NCBI GenBank assembly: GCA_027356675.1
Contig: DAHVXO010000189.1
Span: 1-10,874, forward strand
From: Symbiobacteriaceae bacterium
GTDB taxonomy: Bacteria > Bacillota_E > Symbiobacteriia > Symbiobacteriales > Symbiobacteriaceae
Reading direction: 5' to 3'
DNA: 10,874 bases
In this document: piece by piece, positions 7,662 through 10,874 of the stretch
Position numbering within the stretch: position 1 is the first letter of the stretch
Layout: each line of letters starts with the position of its first letter
Notes under the pieces: model-generated
The model's input: the letters and a program-made list of their open reading frames with translations, nothing else
Told to the model about the DNA's origin: nothing
Database searches by the model: none
Position numbers and translations under genes: made by a program

Positions 7662-7690
7662 ATTTTAGGGCGCGGGGGACGGGAACGCAA
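7662..7690 (-). promoter_or_regulatory. Predicted promoter of the PP2C-kinase operon
   Basis: On the minus strand TTGCGT (7685-7690), a 17-bp spacer and TAAAAT (7662-7667) form a reasonable promoter. Transcription would start near 7655, about 27 bases before the chosen GTG. The -35 is two mismatches from TTGACA, so it may depend on an activator. Confidence 0.55.
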
Positions 7691-7697
7691 CAGCGAG

Positions 7698-7714
7698 TGT
7701 CAGGAAATATTACA
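7698..7714. promoter_or_regulatory. GlnR/TnrA-like box 1 between the PP2C gene and glnA
   Basis: TGTCA-GGAAATA-TTACA matches TGTNAN7TNACA at every defined base and has the AT-rich centre seen in Bacillus sites. Its centre (7706) lies about 51 bp upstream of the predicted start of the PP2C-kinase transcript, the spacing known for promoters activated by TnrA in B. subtilis. Confidence 0.65.
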
Positions 7715-7719
7715 TGACA

Positions 7720-7736
7720 TGAAAAACAACCTGACA
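7720..7736. promoter_or_regulatory. GlnR/TnrA-like box 2 (one mismatch) upstream of glnA
   Basis: TGAAA-AACAACC-TGACA fits TGTNAN7TNACA with one mismatch. Its centre is 22 bp, two helical turns, from box 1, so two dimers could bind the same DNA face. It is about 51 bp upstream of a possible glnA start that would follow the -10-like TACTAT at 7767-7772. Confidence 0.45.
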
Positions 7737-7766
7737 GGGGTGCAGGGGAATCCAGCGACCCCCCCG

Positions 7767-7772
7767 TACTAT
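7767..7772 (+). promoter_or_regulatory. Possible -10 element of the glnA promoter
   Basis: TACTAT lies 29 bases before the glnA GTG. No -35 with similarity to TTGACA sits 16-18 bp upstream (the sequence there is AGGGGA), so the promoter would be weak without help. Placement is tentative. Confidence 0.3.
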
Positions 7773-7800
7773 CCCTGCGAATAAGAAGGGAGATGGGCCC

Positions 7801-9108
7801 GTGGCGGCTAGACCCAAGACGAAGGAAGACGTTCTGCAGGCGGTGCGCGAGCACGATGTGCGCATCATCCGTTTGAAATTCACCGATATTCTGGGCATCG
7901 TCAAGGATGTGGCGATCCCGGCGGCGCAACTGCCAAAGGCGCTCGACAACAACCTCCTCTTCGATGGGTCCGCGATTGAGGGCTTCGTGCGAATGGAGGA
8001 GTCCGACCGGCTGCTGAAGCCGGATCCGAGCACGTTTACCATCTACCCGTGGGAGGATGGGGGACGGACGGCGCGGCTCATTTGCGACGTGCTGAATTCG
8101 GATGGGACCCCGTTCGAGGGTGACCCCCGGGGCAACCTCAAGCGGGTGATGGACGAGGCACAGCACATGGGCTTCACCTTCATGGTTGGGCCGGAGCCGG
8201 AGTTTTTCCTGTTCCAGCGGGACCCGGATGGGCGGCCGACCACGAAGACCAACGATCAGGGCGGGTACTTCGACCTTGGGCCGGTGGACCGGGGGGAGGA
8301 GTGCCGGCGAGATATCGTCCTGGCGCTGGAGCAGATGGGCTTTGAGGTGGAGTCCTCGCACCACGAGGTGGCGCCGGGGCAGCATGAGATCGACTTCAAG
8401 TACGCCGATGCGGTGACAGCGGCGGATCACATTACGACGTTTCGGCACGTGGTACGGACGATCGGGGTGCAGCACGGGCTGCATGCGTCGTTCATGCCCA
8501 AGCCGCTCTTTGGGGTGGCGGGGTCGGGGCTGCATCTGCATATGTCGCTCTTCCGGGGGGCGGCGAACGCCTTCTATGCGAAGGAGAGTCCGGACGGGCT
8601 CTCCGATGTGGCGCTGCACTTCCTGGCGGGGGTCCTGGAGCATGCGCCTGCGTTTACGGCCGTCTGCAATCCGCTCATCAACTCGTATAAGCGGCTGGTG
8701 CCGGGGTACGAGGCGCCGGTCTATATCGGCTGGTCGGAGCGAAATCGGTCGCACTTCGTGCGGGTGCCGGCGCGGCGGGGGCAGTCGACCCGGCTGGAGT
8801 TGCGCAGTCCAGACCCGAGCTGTAACCCGTACCTGGCGCTGGCGGCGGTGCTGGCGGCGGGGTTGGATGGGGTTCGCCAGGGCATCATGCCGCCGGAGCC
8901 GGTCAATCGGCGGATGAGTGAAGACGCGGGGACTCTCCCGGCGAACCTGCGGGAGGCGCTGCGGCAGCTGCAGCAGGACACCGTGATCGCCGATGCGCTG
9001 GGGGAGCAGATCTACGCCAGTTTTATGGAAGCGAAGCTGATCGAGTGGGATATCTACCGGGCGCAGGTTCACCAGTGGGAGCTCGATCAGTACCTCGGCG
9101 TGTTCTGA
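7801..9108 (+). CDS. glnA: Glutamine synthetase type I, GSI-alpha class
   Basis: Condenses glutamate and ammonium to glutamine with ATP, as a cytosolic dodecamer. The 435-residue protein follows the B. subtilis enzyme closely: [16 protein letters not shown] (54-69), GDPRGNLKR (107-115), GPEPEFFLF (130-138), [17 protein letters not shown] (186-202), [12 protein letters not shown] (234-245), [13 protein letters not shown] (294-306), and a C-terminus with IEWD.YR.QVH.WE. It lacks the adenylylation-site region of GSI-beta enzymes. Arg64 and Glu304 correspond to B. subtilis Arg62 and Glu304, linked there to glutamine feedback inhibition and GlnR/TnrA signalling. The start is a GTG with AAGGGAG (7786-7792) eight bases upstream. 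GlnR/TnrA-like boxes in the upstream region suggest nitrogen control. No glnR gene is adjacent, unlike in Bacillus. Confidence 0.97.
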   Translation: MAARPKTKEDVLQAVREHDVRIIRLKFTDILGIVKDVAIPAAQLPKALDNNLLFDGSAIEGFVRMEESDRLLKPDPSTFTIYPWEDGGRTARLICDVLNSDGTPFEGDPRGNLKRVMDEAQHMGFTFMVGPEPEFFLFQRDPDGRPTTKTNDQGGYFDLGPVDRGEECRRDIVLALEQMGFEVESSHHEVAPGQHEIDFKYADAVTAADHITTFRHVVRTIGVQHGLHASFMPKPLFGVAGSGLHLHMSLFRGAANAFYAKESPDGLSDVALHFLAGVLEHAPAFTAVCNPLINSYKRLVPGYEAPVYIGWSERNRSHFVRVPARRGQSTRLELRSPDPSCNPYLALAAVLAAGLDGVRQGIMPPEPVNRRMSEDAGTLPANLREALRQLQQDTVIADALGEQIYASFMEAKLIEWDIYRAQVHQWELDQYLGVF

Positions 9109-9227
9109 GGTGGCGCCTCGCCCGGCCCGGTGTAGTTCGGCGACCTGAGCCCGACCGGATTGCAGGCCCTCGGGGGTGTCGATGGCGAAGTCCTCCGAGA
9201 TGACAACTGCGACGAGGAGGACTCTGC
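9109..9227. other. Spacer between glnA and recQ
   Basis: This 119-bp G+C-rich gap holds no gene. I see no convincing terminator after glnA: short inverted repeats exist but lack a following T-run. The right end carries GAGGAGG (9214-9220), the recQ ribosome binding site, seven bases before its GTG. Confidence 0.4.
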
Positions 9228-10874
9228 GTGACGATGCCGGTCGGCCGGAGCGAGGACCTGGAGGGTATGCTGCGGCAGCATTTCGGCCTGGAGCAGTTTC
9301 GGCCGCTGCAGCGGGAGATCATCACCGCAGTGCTCGATGGGCACTCGGCCATGGCGATTCTACCCACCGGGGGCGGCAAGTCGCTCTGCTACCAGTTGCC
9401 GGCCCTCATGCTGCCTGGCGTGACGCTGGTGATCTCGCCGCTCATCTCATTAATGAAGGATCAGGTCGATGCCCTGGTGGCGCGGGGCATCCGGGCCATC
9501 GCCATCAATAGTCAGGATACGGCGGCGGAAGGGCGGGCCAAGCTGGAGGCCTTGGGGCGCGGTGAGGTCAAGCTGGCTTTCGTGGCACCCGAGCGCCTGA
9601 GCAACAGCGCCTTCATGGCCGCCTGCCGCCGGGTGACCGTCAGCCTATTGGCGGTGGATGAGGCCCACTGCGTCTCCCAGTGGGGGCATGACTTCCGGCC
9701 CGATTATCGGTACATCAAGGACTTTCACGCGGCCATCGGGGCGCCGCCGCTGCTGGCCCTGACCGCCACGGCCCGGCCGGATGTGCGCGATGACGCCATG
9801 GCGCAGTTGGGTATCCCCGATGCCCGGGTCTTCACCGACAGCGCCGACCGGGAGAACCTGTGGATCGGCCTCGAGGCTTGCGCTACCGTGGCGGAGCGGC
9901 GGGGGAAGATCGCCCATCTGGCCCGGACGACGCCGGGCAGTGTCATCATCTATGTCAGCAGCCGCAAGGATGCGGAGAGCCTGGCCGAGCTGGTGGGGCG
10001 GGAGCTCTCCGAGCCCGTCGCCTTTTACCACGCGGGCATGGCCCCGGGCGAGCGGACGGCGGTGCAGAACCGCTTCATGACCGGCCTCTGCCGGGTCGTC
10101 GTGGCGACCAACGCCTTCGGGATGGGCATCGATAAGGCGGATATCCGGGCCGTCATCCATGCCGGTGTGCCGGATTCGCTGGAGGCCTACTTCCAGGAGA
10201 TTGGGCGGGCCGGGCGGGATGGTCTGGCCGCATGGTGCACCATGGTCCTGGTGCCCGGGCTGGATGTGAAGCTGCGGGAGTACCTGCTCCAGCAGGAGCA
10301 GAGCACGGGACCGGCGCTGGAGGCGGTCTTCCGCCAGGTGCAGGCCATTGCCCGGGAGGGCGGGGGTACGCTTTCCGTGCCGCGGGATGCAGAGGCCCTG
10401 GCCATGCTGGTGGTCTCCCATCTCCAGACGCTCGGGTATCTGGAGTTGGTCTACCGGGGTCCCGAGGGGCTGGAGCTGGTGGCCAAGGCGCCGCTCACGC
10501 CGGGGGCGTTGGCGGAAGTGCGGCGCCTGCTGGGCCTCCACGAGCAGACCCGCCAGGAGCGGTTCCGGCGGATGCGCAGCTTTGTCTATCTTAAGGATGG
10601 GTGTCGCCGGCAGTACCTGCTCCGGTACTTCGGGGAGAGCGTGCAGCCGCAGGCCGAGGCCTGCTGCAGCGTCTGCCATCCACGGCCGCTGCCGGCGGGG
10701 CTGACGGCGGGGGCGGGTGGGTCGCGCCCGAAGAAGAAGGCGGGTCCGGTCCCGGGCGCTGCGCTGCCGGTCCAGCAGCAGGAGGCGGTCTTCGAGCGGC
10801 TCCGGGAGTGGCGGCGGGTCAAGGCAAACGAGATGGTCGTGCCGGCCTTTGTCGTCTTCGGCGACAAGGACCTG
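9228..10874 (+). CDS. recQ: RecQ-family ATP-dependent DNA helicase, cut by the right edge
   Basis: A superfamily 2, 3'-5' DNA helicase for recombination and repair; 549 codons are visible. It has motif 0 FGLEQFRPLQ (19-28), Walker A PTGGGKS (46-52), DEAH (144-147) running into the RecQ aromatic loop QWGHDFRPDY (151-160), TATA (179-182), GMGIDKADIR (298-307) and GRAGRDG (326-332). A segment of about 100 residues, probably winged-helix-like (about 385-425), comes before the zinc region CRRQYLLRYFGE (459-470) and CCSVC (479-483), rather than after it. A basic linker then leads to the first helix of a likely HRDC domain (about 516-549), truncated here. The GTG start has GAGGAGG seven bases upstream; the ATG two codons later is spaced less well. 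Confidence 0.92.
   Translation, partial: MTMPVGRSEDLEGMLRQHFGLEQFRPLQREIITAVLDGHSAMAILPTGGGKSLCYQLPALMLPGVTLVISPLISLMKDQVDALVARGIRAIAINSQDTAAEGRAKLEALGRGEVKLAFVAPERLSNSAFMAACRRVTVSLLAVDEAHCVSQWGHDFRPDYRYIKDFHAAIGAPPLLALTATARPDVRDDAMAQLGIPDARVFTDSADRENLWIGLEACATVAERRGKIAHLARTTPGSVIIYVSSRKDAESLAELVGRELSEPVAFYHAGMAPGERTAVQNRFMTGLCRVVVATNAFGMGIDKADIRAVIHAGVPDSLEAYFQEIGRAGRDGLAAWCTMVLVPGLDVKLREYLLQQEQSTGPALEAVFRQVQAIAREGGGTLSVPRDAEALAMLVVSHLQTLGYLELVYRGPEGLELVAKAPLTPGALAEVRRLLGLHEQTRQERFRRMRSFVYLKDGCRRQYLLRYFGESVQPQAEACCSVCHPRPLPAGLTAGAGGSRPKKKAGPVPGAALPVQQQEAVFERLREWRRVKANEMVVPAFVVFGDKDL

Noticed and set aside
7740..7770. A sigma-54 promoter for glnA
   Set aside because: No TGGCAC-N5-TTGC type element is present upstream of the GTG.
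6961..9072. A 703-codon open frame on the minus strand across glnA and part of the PP2C gene
   Set aside because: It is antisense to two confidently identified genes, the product is Arg/Pro/His-rich with no domain, and it follows from GC-biased third codon positions.
9645..10679. A 344-codon minus-strand open frame opposite recQ
   Set aside because: Low-complexity Leu/Arg/Gly/Pro-rich translation, fully antisense to a helicase with intact motifs, so it is a shadow frame.

Overview
The window is GC-rich and gene-dense. It looks bacterial, and most likely comes from a high-GC member of the Bacillota or a relative. Four observations support this. The glutamine synthetase is of the short GSI-alpha class and follows the Bacillus subtilis enzyme closely along its length. 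Two 17-bp sites match the Bacillus GlnR/TnrA consensus TGTNAN7TNACA. The methyltransferase fragment resembles Bacillus-type proteins as I recall them. Shine-Dalgarno sequences are strong, and six of the eight main genes start with GTG. The assignment is an inference; other GC-rich phyla with GSI-alpha are not excluded.

Layout, left to right. Positions 1-489 hold no convincing gene. They contain a short open frame (13-183) and a purine-rich stretch (about 210-340) built on a 10-bp repeat with A-tracts spaced one helical turn apart. Positions 490-3562 (minus strand) are a compact operon, gnd-zwf-pgl, that would encode the whole oxidative pentose phosphate branch. As given, zwf is broken by a frameshift near 1884-1892. 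Positions 3563-3872 are intergenic, with a hairpin, a 21-nt alternating purine-pyrimidine tract and a possible remnant of a copper-protein tail. Positions 3873-5387 (minus) encode an APC-family amino acid permease with a clear promoter (TTGACA-N18-TATTCT) flanked by two TGTCA/TGACA inverted repeats. Positions 5500-5859 (plus) carry the C-terminal remnant of a SAM-dependent methyltransferase.

Positions 5868-7628 (minus) encode a PP2C phosphatase followed by a Hanks-type Ser/Thr kinase, probably cotranscribed. A 172-bp divergent region (7629-7800) with two GlnR/TnrA-like boxes separates them from glnA (7801-9108, plus). A RecQ helicase starts at 9228 (plus) and runs off the right edge.

The most interesting theme is a possible nitrogen regulon. 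The same TGTCA/TGACA operator pattern occurs at the permease promoter and between the phosphatase/kinase operon and glnA. This would place amino acid uptake, glutamine synthesis and a Ser/Thr phospho-signalling pair under one GlnR/TnrA-like regulator. The motif matches are seen directly; their regulatory meaning is inferred.
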